Shown: positions 44,517 to 54,963, counted from the stretch's first letter. The stretch: DNA of 64,000 nt from JALOOX01 sp964557955 (GCA_964557955.1 CAZLCS010000026.1:14411-78410); one strand, 5' to 3'. Translations and numbers: made by a program. Notes: generated by a model not told the origin, from the letters alone.

Positions 44517-45779
44517 ATGATACGGTTCATCCACGCTGCCGATGCTCACATCGACAGCCCGCTTAGAGGTCTTGAGGCGCATGACGGGGCACCCGTCGAT
44601 GTCCTCCGAGGCTCGACGCGAAGAGCATTCGAAAATCTCATCCAGCTCGCAGTGGATGAGGACATCGATTTTCTGGTTCTTGCCGGGGATCTCTACGATG
44701 GAGATTGGAGGGATTACAGCACCGGCCTGTTTTTCCGCGGACAGATGGCCCGACTGCGCGACAAGGGGATTCCCGTTTATCTCGTTGCGGGCAATCATGA
44801 CGCAGCCTCGGTCATTTCGAAGAAGCTCAGCCTGCCCGAAAACGTGCACTTCTTTTCAACGCGGACGACGGAATCACTGGAAGTGGCCGGGCATCCCGTA
44901 GTGATCCACGGACGCGGATTTCCGAACCGTGCGGTGCCCGAGAACCTCGCCAAAGACTACCCTGCTGCTTTGCCCGGCAAATTCAATATCGGGCTCCTGC
45001 ACACCAGCCTCACGGGTCGTGCAGGTCATGACACCTATGCCCCTTGCTCCGAAACGGACTTGCGTCAGAAAGGCTATGACTACTGGGCGCTCGGCCATGT
45101 TCACCAGCCTGAGGTGGTCAGCCGGGATCCCTGGATCGTGTTCGCAGGGAATTGCCAGGGACGGGATATCCGGGAGGAAGGTCCGCACGGTTGCTGGTTG
45201 ATAACGGTGAATGACTCCTCGGAGATAGAGGATGTGGAGTGGCGTGACCTCGATGTCGTCCGGTGGCAGACACTCGAGATCGATCTCGCCGGGGTCACCG
45301 AACAGGCGGATGCCCTGAGTCGAGTCGCCAGTTCGATGGCAGGAGCCGTGAGCGAAGCGGAGGGTCGATTGGTTGCAGCGAGGATCGTGTTCACCGGGGC
45401 TTCCCCTCTGCACGGTTCCTTTCACCGTGAAGCGCACCGCTGGCGGGCCGAAATACTGGGACGCGCCCAGGACCTGGGCGAGGATTTCATCTGGATCGAA
45501 CGAATCAAAGTGTCAACATCTCCCGTGTACGACCTCGGAAAGCTTGCCAGCAGGGATGCCCTCACCAGGATAGTCCTTGAGATCCTTGACGGGGCAAGTA
45601 TCGAGCCCGCGAGTCTGCCTGCTGAGATCACGGAGATGCTCGGGGTGCTTCCGAACGAGGTTCGGAGCGAAGTCGAATCGGAATGGGCTGGAGATGCGAG
45701 CACTTTGCTTCTGGAAGATGTGAGATCCATCATCCTGGATGCCCTGGGCACGAAGGGAGGGATGCAACGTGAGATTTGA
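44517..45779 (+). CDS. SbcD/Mre11-like DNA exonuclease (YhaO type)
   Basis: 420-residue metallophosphoesterase subunit of a DNA end/hairpin nuclease. The five phosphoesterase motifs are present: IHAADAHIDSP, LVLAGDLYDGD, LVAGNHDAAS, LLHTSL and WALGHVHQPEV. The remaining ~200 residues are a capping and ATPase-contact region. The 3' end overlaps the start of the ATPase gene (GTG of the next gene inside the last codons), so the two subunits are co-translated. It resembles YhaO more than classical SbcD by the start IRFIHAADAHIDSPL. Expected activity is Mn-dependent nuclease on DNA ends. Confidence 0.92.
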   Translation: MIRFIHAADAHIDSPLRGLEAHDGAPVDVLRGSTRRAFENLIQLAVDEDIDFLVLAGDLYDGDWRDYSTGLFFRGQMARLRDKGIPVYLVAGNHDAASVISKKLSLPENVHFFSTRTTESLEVAGHPVVIHGRGFPNRAVPENLAKDYPAALPGKFNIGLLHTSLTGRAGHDTYAPCSETDLRQKGYDYWALGHVHQPEVVSRDPWIVFAGNCQGRDIREEGPHGCWLITVNDSSEIEDVEWRDLDVVRWQTLEIDLAGVTEQADALSRVASSMAGAVSEAEGRLVAARIVFTGASPLHGSFHREAHRWRAEILGRAQDLGEDFIWIERIKVSTSPVYDLGKLASRDALTRIVLEILDGASIEPASLPAEITEMLGVLPNEVRSEVESEWAGDASTLLLEDVRSIILDALGTKGGMQREI

Positions 45780-48700
45780 TCGACTGCAAATCCCTGCCTT
45801 TGGGCCGTTCACGGATCTCGACATTGAATTTCCACCGAAGGGCGGTGACTTCCATGTCATGTACGGATCGAACGAAGCGGGGAAGAGCTCACTTTTGAGG
45901 GCCATTCGGGACCTGCTGTTCGGCATCCACGGACAATCCCCCGATAATTTCCTGCACGACTACAAATACTTGCGAATCAAGGGCGAGATATGCAACCGGG
46001 CCGGAGAGAAACTTGCTTTTCAGCGCCGAAAGGGAAACAAGAACACCTTGCTGGATGCTCATGGAAACCCATTGCCCGATCCCACGCTGATTCCTTTTCT
46101 GGGCAGTGTGGACCAGGCCTATTTTTCCACGATGTTTGGCCTGGGAACCCGGGAGCTGCGTGAAGGAGCAGAGCAGTTGCTTCGCGGCGAGGGGGATATC
46201 GGCAGCGCGCTGTTTTCGGCGAGCATGGGCGGAACTCCGATTCAGCTGGTTCTCGCAGCGCTCGCTGAAGAATCAGAACGTCTTTACAGGGGCCGTGCAT
46301 CGGCGAATGTCTCCATACGGCCGGCTGCCTCAAGATACAGGGAGCTTCTTCGCCAAAGCCGAGATGCAGCCGTCAACCCCGAGCAATTTGAGAGGATCGA
46401 GCGGGATATTGCAGCGGCCGAGAAGGAAAAGGGTCAGCTCGAGGCAGACCTTCATGAAATCAATCGGGGTCTCGAGTGGATTTCGCGCTGTGAGGATGCG
46501 CTCCCCACAGTTGGACGCTTGAACGAGGAACGGCGAAAGCTCGATGCGCTTCCCTTGATGCCTGATGTTTCCAGCGACTTCGTAGACCGGGCGCGAGCCG
46601 CCCGTAAGGCGGTCAGCGAAGCTGACAGGGAAGTCCAGCGATTGACGGCTCAGATCGCGAAGCTCGAAGCTCAAAAGGCTGCTTGCGAGATTTCATCCGG
46701 CGTACTCGACGTTGCTGAATCGCTGGATCGTCTGCACCAGGACCTCAGTGTCTACGGAGATCGCAAGAAGCACCTGGTGGATCTCGAAACCTTGTTGGCC
46801 GGACTTGAGCCCGCATTGCATGTCGGCATGCAGAACCTGGGGCTCGCCGGCAGCGTCTCTGATCTTGACAGGGCGCGGCTGAGCAGCAGCCTCAAGCTGG
46901 CCTGCGAAGAGGCTGCGAACGGTCTTCAGAAAGCGGTGGAGGAGCGCGAGAAGCTCAAAGAAAAAAGGGAAGACATCGCAAGTAAGATCGAACTGCGGGA
47001 AAGGCAGTTGAAGGATCTGCCCGCGACCGATTTGACCGCTTTGCGGGACGCTCTAGCATCGGCTGCTGAAGCCACGGAGGCTAATAAGACCCTTCGGGCT
47101 GGAGAATCGGAGGTCATGCGACTGACCCGGGAGGTTCGTGACCTGCACCGAGAGCTGATCGGGGCTCCTGAAGATCTGGATGCGACGGCCGATCTCCCCC
47201 TGCCCAAGAAATCCGCCATCCGCCGTGTGGGGGATGAGATGGGAGAGATCAAACGGGCGATCCAGACGGAGGAGACCAGGATATCGGAAGGGAAGCGACG
47301 CATGGAGTCCATCCGGTCCGAGCTCGCCCGCCTGGAGCGCCGTGGAGAGCTGCCGTCGGAGCCGGCGCTGAAGAAAGCAAGAGATCATCGAGATTATGGC
47401 TGGAGTCTGGTGCTGGCGGAATGGAAGGGTGGAGGAACCGGGGTGGAATTCGTCCCGGGAACGCCCCTCGAAGAAGCCTTTCCGCAGGCGATCGAAACGG
47501 CAGACCGGATTGCGGATCAGCTCCGTGAACAGGCTGAGGCCGTGGCCCAGGCGGAGGAAAAACGTTTCCAGATCAGTGAATCCGAGAAACAGATCGAAGA
47601 AGCGGAGATGACCGGGACAGAGCTTCAGAACAGGCTCAGTGAATGTCAGACTGCCTGGGAGGCGCTCTGGCAGCCCTGTGCGATCACACCTGGAACACCC
47701 GGGGAAATGGAGGAATGGCGGGAGCTCTGGAGCGACTTCAGGGTTCGACTTCGTCAATTGAGAGAGGCTGAAGAATCCCTTCGGGGAAAGAAGGACCGGG
47801 TACAGCAGGCAAGAAAGCAGCTTGCGGCAGTTCTCGCCGATTCCGAGGAAAAGGCCTTTGAAATCCTCTTTGAAAAAGCCAGGAAAAAAGTCCAACAGGG
47901 AGAAGAATCAACCGGGCGGCGAAATGAAATCAGGGAGCAATTGCAGGCTCTCAGAGCCGAGCTGACCGTGCATGACCAGAAGCTTGCCCGGTCCGCAGCG
48001 GTTGCCGAGGCAGCAGAGGAGAACTGGAAGTCACAGTGCCGGACTGTCGGGCTGCCGGAGGGGATTTCACCCCGTTCGGGGTTGGCTCTCCTTCAGCAAC
48101 GGGCGGAGCTGCTCGAAAAGTTCAATGCCTGGAAGAAGGCCTCGACGGAGCGGCACAAGATCATGGAAGCCGTTCGACAATACGAGCTCGTCGTGAATGA
48201 ACAATGCCATGCCCTGGGGATCGAGGGCGATACCACGGAAGCACGGGTATCCAAACTGTGGGAGGCCCTCACCCGGAGTCGAGAAGGTCAGGCTCGATTC
48301 GAGCATCTTTCGACGCAGATCCAAGAAGCCGGGGATGAATTGACGGACATTCAAGAAGCTCGGGCGCAGGCTGCTCAGGCACTGGATGAGCTGATGAAGC
48401 TGGCCGGGCTTGAAACAGTCGAAGAGCTGGAGCCGCTGCTCGCGAACCTGGAGCTGCGGGACCTGGCGCGCTCTCAGATCGCGACCCTTCGAGATGCTCT
48501 GATCGGTCTCGCCCGAGGCAAAACCGTGGACGAGCTTCTCTCCCGCATCGGGGAGGAGGACCTCGAGGCTCTCCCACAACTGAAGGTTATGCGCCAGGGC
48601 GAAAAGCGTGAAAAGGAAGCGGCGCTCCGGGAGGTGCTCGACAGGCTGTATGGGCTCAGAGCCGAAAGACAGAAGCTGGAAGCGGCGGGCGATGCGGCTG

Positions 48701-49257
48701 CGAATTATCGTCAGCAGGCCGAATCCGTGGCGGCACGGCTGAAAGAGGATGCTTCACGCTACGTGCGTTTGCGCCTGGCTGTCCACTTCCTGCAGACGCA
48801 GATCGAGCGTTTCAGGAAGGAGAACCAGGGGCCCTTGCTGGAAAGATCGGGGGAGGTTTTCCGAAGCATCACACGAGGCGCATTCGCTGGACTGGCGGCA
48901 GAATTCAACGCTGACGACACCCCGGTGCTGGTGGGGGTGCGCCCGGATGGCTCCCTGATCCCGATTGCAGGAATGAGTGACGGCACGAGAGATCAGCTCT
49001 ACCTGGCACTTCGTCTGGCTGCCCTGGAACGATATCTCGAGCAAAACGAGCCGATGCCTCTGATACTGGATGATTTGCTGATCACCTTCGACGATGACCG
49101 GGCTGCTGCCATTCTCCCTCAGCTTGTTGCGTTGGCGCACCGAACCCAGATACTTCTTTTTACCCATCACCTCCATCTCGTCGAGCTCTGCCGCCAGACC
49201 CTGGGCGAAAGCGGGTTCCATCTTCACCAGCTGAGCGCCGGCGAAAGAGCCGATTAG
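45769..49257 (+). CDS. SbcC/Rad50-like SMC-type ATPase (YhaN type)
   Basis: About 1162 residues. The start is the GTG at 45769 (reading VRFDRLQIPAFGPFTDLD), with GGGAGGG seven bases upstream and overlap with the sbcD-like stop; a longer frame to 45739 is unlikely. Walker A YGSNEAGKSSLLRA lies near residue 30; a long coiled-coil centre (about 180-950, E/K/R/L-rich) follows; the C-terminal lobe has the signature-like GMSDGTRDQLYLALRLAALE and Walker B PLILDDLLITFDDDRA. This is the SMC-like partner of the preceding nuclease. YhaN-type proteins lack the canonical zinc-hook CxxC, and none is obvious here. Confidence 0.92.
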   Translation: MRFDRLQIPAFGPFTDLDIEFPPKGGDFHVMYGSNEAGKSSLLRAIRDLLFGIHGQSPDNFLHDYKYLRIKGEICNRAGEKLAFQRRKGNKNTLLDAHGNPLPDPTLIPFLGSVDQAYFSTMFGLGTRELREGAEQLLRGEGDIGSALFSASMGGTPIQLVLAALAEESERLYRGRASANVSIRPAASRYRELLRQSRDAAVNPEQFERIERDIAAAEKEKGQLEADLHEINRGLEWISRCEDALPTVGRLNEERRKLDALPLMPDVSSDFVDRARAARKAVSEADREVQRLTAQIAKLEAQKAACEISSGVLDVAESLDRLHQDLSVYGDRKKHLVDLETLLAGLEPALHVGMQNLGLAGSVSDLDRARLSSSLKLACEEAANGLQKAVEEREKLKEKREDIASKIELRERQLKDLPATDLTALRDALASAAEATEANKTLRAGESEVMRLTREVRDLHRELIGAPEDLDATADLPLPKKSAIRRVGDEMGEIKRAIQTEETRISEGKRRMESIRSELARLERRGELPSEPALKKARDHRDYGWSLVLAEWKGGGTGVEFVPGTPLEEAFPQAIETADRIADQLREQAEAVAQAEEKRFQISESEKQIEEAEMTGTELQNRLSECQTAWEALWQPCAITPGTPGEMEEWRELWSDFRVRLRQLREAEESLRGKKDRVQQARKQLAAVLADSEEKAFEILFEKARKKVQQGEESTGRRNEIREQLQALRAELTVHDQKLARSAAVAEAAEENWKSQCRTVGLPEGISPRSGLALLQQRAELLEKFNAWKKASTERHKIMEAVRQYELVVNEQCHALGIEGDTTEARVSKLWEALTRSREGQARFEHLSTQIQEAGDELTDIQEARAQAAQALDELMKLAGLETVEELEPLLANLELRDLARSQIATLRDALIGLARGKTVDELLSRIGEEDLEALPQLKVMRQGEKREKEAALREVLDRLYGLRAERQKLEAAGDAAANYRQQAESVAARLKEDASRYVRLRLAVHFLQTQIERFRKENQGPLLERSGEVFRSITRGAFAGLAAEFNADDTPVLVGVRPDGSLIPIAGMSDGTRDQLYLALRLAALERYLEQNEPMPLILDDLLITFDDDRAAAILPQLVALAHRTQILLFTHHLHLVELCRQTLGESGFHLHQLSAGERAD

Positions 49258-49471
49258 AATGCCTTTCCCATGAAAGGCGGGCACAATAAACGATGCACTT
49301 TTCACACACCTTCTGAGATGCTGCTTCGCCCGTGGTGCACCTCGTTGGAAAGCATGCCTGAGTTTGTCTGCGAGCCGCAGTTGCCTGTTTGCTCGGGGGG
49401 GTATTGCAGGTTACATTAGGCACATTCTTTTTGAGAGATGTTGAGGAAATAGGGATTCGCGGGAGCAGGGA

Positions 49472-51439
49472 GTGGAAGAGTTGAAAACGATCCAGGTGGG
49501 AGTTTGGGGCGACCGGACCGTCGACAATCGTCACGACGGGGGCGACTCGGAGAGTTTTGCCGGTTTGGCGCGGATTCGTGAATACGAACCCGGAAATCAG
49601 ATCAAGGCCATCTTCGGTTGGAATGGCTTCTTCCTGTTCGATGGCGACGTGGATCTCATCGACATGGCCCGTGCCTACCTGGATGTGGTGCAACGGGAGT
49701 CCTGCGGCAAGTGTGTTCCGTGCCGCATGGGAACCCGCGTTGCGGCGGACATTCTGACCCGCATCGGTGAGGGCAAAGGGGTTGAAGAAGACCTGGAGAC
49801 TCTGCGGCGCGTTGGGGAGGTGGTCAAGGCCGGTTCCATGTGCGAGCTGGGCCACACGTCGATGAATGCCGTCCTGGCGCTGCTCGATCACTTCGAGGAC
49901 GAATTCCGTCAAGCCGTTGTGGATGGAAGGCATCGCCGCCGGGGGAGCTATCACACCAAGGTGACCGCGCCGTGCATTGAAGCCTGTCCCGAACGTCTTG
50001 ATATTCCCAGGTATATTGAATACATCAAGTCGGCCCGCTACACGGAGTCCCTTTCGGTGATCCACGAAAGGAACCCGCTTTCTTCGGTATGCGGGAGGGT
50101 GTGCGTGCGTTTTTGCGAATTCGCGTGTCGTCGGGCCAAGCTCGATGATCCGGTCAATATCAAACATCTCAAGCGGTTCGTTTCCGATGTGGAGATGGAC
50201 GCCGCCGTCAAGAAATACGATCCGGTCGTCACCATCAGGCCGGATGCTCCAAGAATCGCCGTCATCGGCGCCGGTCCCGCCGGAATGACGGCCGCCTATC
50301 ACCTGCTGCTCAAAGGCTACCCCGTGGAGATCTTCGAGGCTCTTTACGAGCCCGGAGGCATGGCCGCCATGGGCATCCCCGATTATCGATTGCCTCGTGA
50401 GGTGCTTCGCGCGGAATTCGAAACCCTTCAGAAGATGGGTGTGACCATCCATTACGGAAAGGCCCTGGGGCGTGAGCTTACCCTCGAAAGCCTCAAGGCG
50501 GGCGGGTTTGGGGCCGTCTTCCTGGCTATTGGCGCTCAGAAGGGGACTGTTCTGGGAATCGAAGGAGAGGACCGCCATCCGAAAGGCTATTTGACGGGGA
50601 TCGACTTTCTCCGCCGTGTGAACCTCAACGAACCCGTTGAAGTGGGAAGAGTGGCCGTCGTGGTGGGGGGCGGGAATGTCGCCATGGACTGCTCCCGATC
50701 GGCCCTCCGGCTCGGATTCCAGAAGGTTCATCTGGTTTATCGGCGCACTCGTGAGGAAATGCCCGCAGACCGGGAAGAGATCCATGATGCGATGGAAGAA
50801 GGCGTGGAGTTTCATTTCTTGAGCAACCCCGTAAGGCTTCTGATTGAGGAGGGAAAAATCGCGGGGGTGGAATGCATCCGCATGGGACTCGGCGAGCCGG
50901 ACGCGAGCGGAAGGCGGCGTCCAATTCCGATAGAGGGCTCGGAATTCGTCATCGAATGCGATACCGTCCTCCCCGCCATCGGGCAGAAGGTGGATACTTC
51001 ATGCCTGCAATGTGAGTGCAGCCCCGAGCTCACGCGCTGGGACACGGTGAAAGCGGATGCCGACACACTCCAGACATCGCTGGAGGGTGTTTTCGCAGGG
51101 GGGGATTGCGTTTCGGGTCCGGCCACTCTGATCGAGGCCATGGCGGCCGGGTTCAGGGTGAGCAATTCCATTGACCAGTACTTGCGGGAAGGAAAGGTTG
51201 CCCTGACCGAGGACGAAAGAATGAGCAGGGTCTTCAGGGCGGTTTCCGCCATCGATGAGGACCGTGTTGACCGGCTGGGCTCCGGTATGAGGCGGATCAA
51301 GATGCCGATGCGCTCCGTCGAGGACCGTGTGGATGATTTTGAGGAGGTCGAGATGGGGTTGTCCCCTGAAGATGCACTGCTCGAGGCCGATCGATGTTTG
51401 CGCTGTTACCGTATTCTCCTCGTTGCTGCAGAGAAGTAG
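49472..51439 (+). CDS. NuoF iron-sulfur / GltD-like flavoprotein fusion, formate dehydrogenase electron-transfer subunit
   Basis: 655 residues from a GTG with GGAG seven bases upstream. The N-terminal ~150 residues are only the iron-sulfur domain of NuoF/HydB (ESCGKCVPCRMGTR near residue 76 and SMCELGHTS); the usual FMN/NADH-binding domain is absent. Next comes a cysteine-rich GltD-type iron-sulfur region (CIEACPERLDIPRY, CGRVCVRFCEFACRR), then two Rossmann folds: FAD site VIGAGPAGMTAAYHL near 266 and NAD(P) site VVGGGNVAMDCSRSAL near 399. It ends with CLRCYR. Adjacent to fdhA; probably passes electrons from formate to NAD(P) or ferredoxin, perhaps with flavin bifurcation. Confidence 0.88.
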   Translation: MEELKTIQVGVWGDRTVDNRHDGGDSESFAGLARIREYEPGNQIKAIFGWNGFFLFDGDVDLIDMARAYLDVVQRESCGKCVPCRMGTRVAADILTRIGEGKGVEEDLETLRRVGEVVKAGSMCELGHTSMNAVLALLDHFEDEFRQAVVDGRHRRRGSYHTKVTAPCIEACPERLDIPRYIEYIKSARYTESLSVIHERNPLSSVCGRVCVRFCEFACRRAKLDDPVNIKHLKRFVSDVEMDAAVKKYDPVVTIRPDAPRIAVIGAGPAGMTAAYHLLLKGYPVEIFEALYEPGGMAAMGIPDYRLPREVLRAEFETLQKMGVTIHYGKALGRELTLESLKAGGFGAVFLAIGAQKGTVLGIEGEDRHPKGYLTGIDFLRRVNLNEPVEVGRVAVVVGGGNVAMDCSRSALRLGFQKVHLVYRRTREEMPADREEIHDAMEEGVEFHFLSNPVRLLIEEGKIAGVECIRMGLGEPDASGRRRPIPIEGSEFVIECDTVLPAIGQKVDTSCLQCECSPELTRWDTVKADADTLQTSLEGVFAGGDCVSGPATLIEAMAAGFRVSNSIDQYLREGKVALTEDERMSRVFRAVSAIDEDRVDRLGSGMRRIKMPMRSVEDRVDDFEEVEMGLSPEDALLEADRCLRCYRILLVAAEK

Positions 51440-51457
51440 TCAGGAGGGAAGGTTTAC

Positions 51458-54268
51458 ATGACGACGATCCGAAAAGCGGATGTTGAGGGATTCCACGTCA
51501 CCATGAATGGAAGGCGGCTGAGCGCCCTGGAGGGGCAGACGATCCTCGAAGTCGCTCGCAACAATGACATCCCCATCCCCACCCTGTGCTACATCCAGAA
51601 ATTGAGGCCGCTGGGCTCCTGTCGCATGTGTGTGGTGGAAGTGGAAGGCACGCCGACTCCCGTGACGGCCTGCACGACGCCAATTACCCACGAAATGGTC
51701 GTCACGACCCATTCCCCCCGGCTCGAGAGGCTGCGTCGTGAGATCCTCAAGCTCATCCTCCAGAAGCATCCGCTCAACTGCTACGCCTGCGAAATCAACG
51801 GCGGCTGCCAGTTGCAGGACCTTGTCCATGCTTACGACATCGGACACAATGACCTGCACGCCTACAACATTCGCCCCATCGAATTCCAACCGGAGCCCTA
51901 TTCGACCCCGCTGATCAAGTACCACCCGCAGCGCTGCATCCTGTGCGGTCGGTGCATTCAAGCCTGCCTGGAAATCAGCGAGGTGGGAGCGATCAACTTC
52001 AAGGGCCGTGGTGCGAGCACGAGGATTGCCCCTGTCATGCCGACCGCCGAGTTCAAGCCGGAGTGCATCTCGTGTGGTGAGTGCATGGCCGTATGCCCCG
52101 TCAACGCTCTCACCGAAGCTTCGGGGCGGACCAGGGGCAAGGCGTGGGAGACGACCCGTGTGAAGACCACCTGCACTTACTGCGGTTGCGGCTGCCAGCT
52201 GGAGCTGAACGTTTACAACAACCTGGTGACGGGGGTGAATCCCGTTGAGGGCGGGGTCAACAAAGGGGCACTGTGCTCCAAGGGGCGGTTCGGCTATGAT
52301 TTCATCAACCATCCGGACCGCCTGAAAAGACCGATGATCCGGCGCAACGGGAAGCTGGAGGAGGTCTACTGGGACGAGGCTTTCGAATACTGCGCGGAGA
52401 GGCTCGTCGAAGTCCTCGGCCGGCACGGTCCCGAGGCCATTGGCGGATTGAGCTCCGCCCGCTGTACCAATGAGGAGAACTACCTTTTCCAGAAGTTCAT
52501 GCGAGGTGTGCTCGGAACCAACAACATCGACCATTGCGCCCGTCTCTGACACTCGGTCACCGTGGCCGGTCTGGCCGCAGCTTTCGGAAGTGGTGCGATG
52601 ACCAATGCGATGGGTGAGGTCGAGGATACGGATTGCATTCTCATCACGGGGAGCAACACGGCCGAGTGTCACCCCATCATTGGCCGTATGGTCAAGCGGG
52701 CCGTCGATCGCAAGCGGGCGAAGCTGATCGTCGTCGATCCTCGCGAAGTCGAGCTGGTCAAGTTTGCCCGCATCTGGCTCAGACCCCGCCCCGGTACCGA
52801 CATCGCATGGATCAACGCCATGGTGCACGTGATCCTCGAAGAGGGTCTGTGGGACGAGGAATACGTCCGGAATCGCACGGAAGGTTTTGAAGCGTTGAAG
52901 GCCTGCGTCGCGGATTACTCGCCCGAGCGTGCCGAGGAGATCACGGGTATTCCGGCAGACGACCTGCGCCGCGCTGCACGGAGGTATGCCGAGGCGCCCA
53001 AAGCCATGATCCTGTATGCCATGGGAATCACCCAGCACACGACGGGAACCGACAACGTCAAGGCCCTGGCCAATCTCGCCATGCTGTGCGGAAATGTCGG
53101 GATTGAGGGCGGCGGTCTGAACCCGCTTCGCGGGCAGAACAACGTCCAGGGTGCATGCGACATGGGTGCACTGCCCAACGTGCTGCCCGGCTACCAGTCG
53201 GTGACCGACGAAGCGGTCCTGGCCCGTTTCCAGCAAGGTTGGAATACGGGGGTTCGCCTCTCGAACCGGATCGGTTTGACCGTAACGGAGATGTTTCCTG
53301 CGGCTTTGGAGGGAAGGGTTCGAGCCATGCTGATCATGGGCGAAAACCCCGTGCTCAGTGATGCCAATTCGTCCCACGTCAGGAAGGCGCTGGAGTCCCT
53401 CGATTTCCTGATCGTGCAGGATATCTTTCTCACCGAAACGGCCCAAATGGCTGACGTGGTCCTGCCGGCGGCCTCCTTTGCCGAAAAGGACGGCACGTTC
53501 ACCAATACCGAGCGTCGTGTGCAGCGCGTGCGCAAGGCCCTGGGTCCGCCGGGGCGGGCCAGGGCGGACTGGGAAATCATCTGCGGGCTGGCAAACTGGG
53601 TGAGCAGGAAGATCCAGGCCCGCCAGGCGGCGTCGAGCGAAGACGACAGCTCACCTCATCTTGCACGGCCTTTTTCCCACGGGTATTGGGACTACCAATC
53701 GGCGGCGGAGATCTTCGATGAGATCACGGCGTTGACCCCTGCCTATGCGGGGATGAGCCACGACCGACTGGACCGTGGTGGGCTGCAATGGCCCTGTCCC
53801 AATAAACACCACCCGGGGACCCCCTATTTGCACAAGGACCGCTTTGTTCGCGGCCGGGGCAAGTTTCACGCTGTGGAGTATGCCCCGCCGGCCGAGGAGC
53901 CGGATGAGGCCTACCCCTTCTTCCTCAGTACGGGCCGCATCCGTTTCCACTACCATACCGGCACGATGACGCGGCGCTCGCGGGGGCTGAATTGCGTGGC
54001 TCCCGAGGGATTTGTGGAGATGAATCCCCAGGATGCATCGGAGCTCGATATCCTGGACGGAGAGCGGGTCCGGCTCGTTTCCCGAAGAGGGGAGATCACC
54101 TCCCGGGTGCGGATCACCGAACGATCACCCCGGGGAATGATTTTCTCGACCTTCCATTTCAGGGAGTCACCGGTCAACATGCTGACCAACGATGCACTGG
54201 ACCCGACGGGAAAGATTCCCGAATTCAAGGTTTGCGGAGTGCGGGTGGAGAAGATGCCCGAAAGTTGA
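51458..54268 (+). CDS. fdhA: Selenocysteine formate dehydrogenase, NAD-linked type, alpha subunit
   Basis: 936 residues read through an in-frame TGA at 52547 (Sec364). N-terminal [2Fe-2S] ferredoxin-like domain (TLCYIQKLRPLGSCRMCVVEV), a His-Cys cluster motif (HPLNCYACEINGGCQLQD), two [4Fe-4S] motifs (CILCGRCIQACLEIS, CISCGECMAVCPVNAL), then the molybdopterin/tungstopterin catalytic domain beginning with a cluster (TCTYCGCGCQLELN) and carrying HCARL-Sec-HSVTVAG, with the conserved His next to Sec. The C-terminal half is the usual FDH Mo/W-binding core. AGGAGG precedes the ATG. It oxidises formate or reduces CO2, feeding the preceding flavoprotein. Confidence 0.94.
52547..52578 (+). promoter_or_regulatory. 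Selenocysteine UGA codon with bacterial SECIS hairpin
   Basis: UGA at 52547-52549, then a hairpin GTGGCC (52562-52567) / GGCCGC (52573-52578) with loop GGTCT at 52568-52572. The GGTC begins 19 bases after the UGA, the same spacing as in the Escherichia coli fdhF element, whose apical loop also reads GGTCT. The frame continues for 572 residues with intact FDH motifs. Confidence 0.95.
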
Positions 54269-54288
54269 GTGCGACGGCTGCCGGTCTG

Positions 54289-54963
54289 TCAATAATCCTT
54301 CAGCAGCTTGATGAGCTTTCCGGCGTCGGCGGGAGGTGACACCAGGCCGGAGAATATCGACTGCGCGGATACCGGGCGATTGTAGTAAACGCTGTTTTCG
54401 TCGGCATTCACCGCAACCACCACTCCCTCGGGAGAAGTCTGGATGGAGGGGTCCTCGCTGCGGCTGTAGTAGTAGACTGCCGCCGGAGGTGTCGCTCCGA
54501 CAATGATCCTTCTCGGGCCCGCAGCGATCGTCACGTCGGCGCCCAGGGTAACGTTCAACCCGGAGGAAAGCGCGTTGAGGGCGTCATCCGTATTGATGAC
54601 AAAGATATACTCAGCCACCTGCTCCCCGATCTCCGCGCCGTACGCGGCGCTTCCCGAGGCCAGTGCGGACGGAGCGCTCCAACCCAGGGACGTTCTGGCC
54701 ACTGCGACCCCCTTGCTTCCAAGGCCCGTCAGGATGAAACCGGACCTCAGAAACGGGGTAAGCTTGAAGACCGTGACAAACGCAATCCCCCTGGCGCCTG
54801 CGAGCACTCGCCGGGGAATGACGGGTTCAGCCTCAGCCTGGAATTCTTCGAGCATGATTGCGGCCCGGTCAATGTCGTCCTGCATGCCGTCGGCGTGGAC
54901 GTCGGCTGGGCACAAGGTTGCCAGGACAGTCGAGATTGTGACGAGAAACGGAATCAGCTTCAC
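54289..54963 (-). CDS. Secreted SYLF-domain lipid-binding protein
   Basis: 224 residues from a GTG start with AAGGAGA upstream. A signal peptide (about 1-24, PFLVTISTVLATLCPADVHA) is followed by a SYLF (Ysc84) domain: IPRRVLAGARGIAFVTVFK, GVAVARTSLGWSAPSALA, GAEIGEQVAEYIFVINTDDALNAL and VTLGADVTIAAGP. SYLF domains bind membrane phosphoinositides in eukaryotes; bacterial copies are exported and poorly understood. It lies between fdhA and the HDOD-kinase gene with no obvious operon partner. Confidence 0.85.
   Translation of the reverse strand: MKLIPFLVTISTVLATLCPADVHADGMQDDIDRAAIMLEEFQAEAEPVIPRRVLAGARGIAFVTVFKLTPFLRSGFILTGLGSKGVAVARTSLGWSAPSALASGSAAYGAEIGEQVAEYIFVINTDDALNALSSGLNVTLGADVTIAAGPRRIIVGATPPAAVYYYSRSEDPSIQTSPEGVVVAVNADENSVYYNRPVSAQSIFSGLVSPPADAGKLIKLLKDY

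Noticed and set aside
49160..50815. 551-codon minus-strand frame
   Set aside because: Antisense to the NuoF/GltD fusion; no family features.
51458..52549. fdhA as a truncated pseudogene
   Set aside because: The TGA sits at the conserved selenocysteine position with a SECIS hairpin and the frame continues intact.
51440..53446. 668-codon minus-strand frame
   Set aside because: Antisense to fdhA, which has full motif support.
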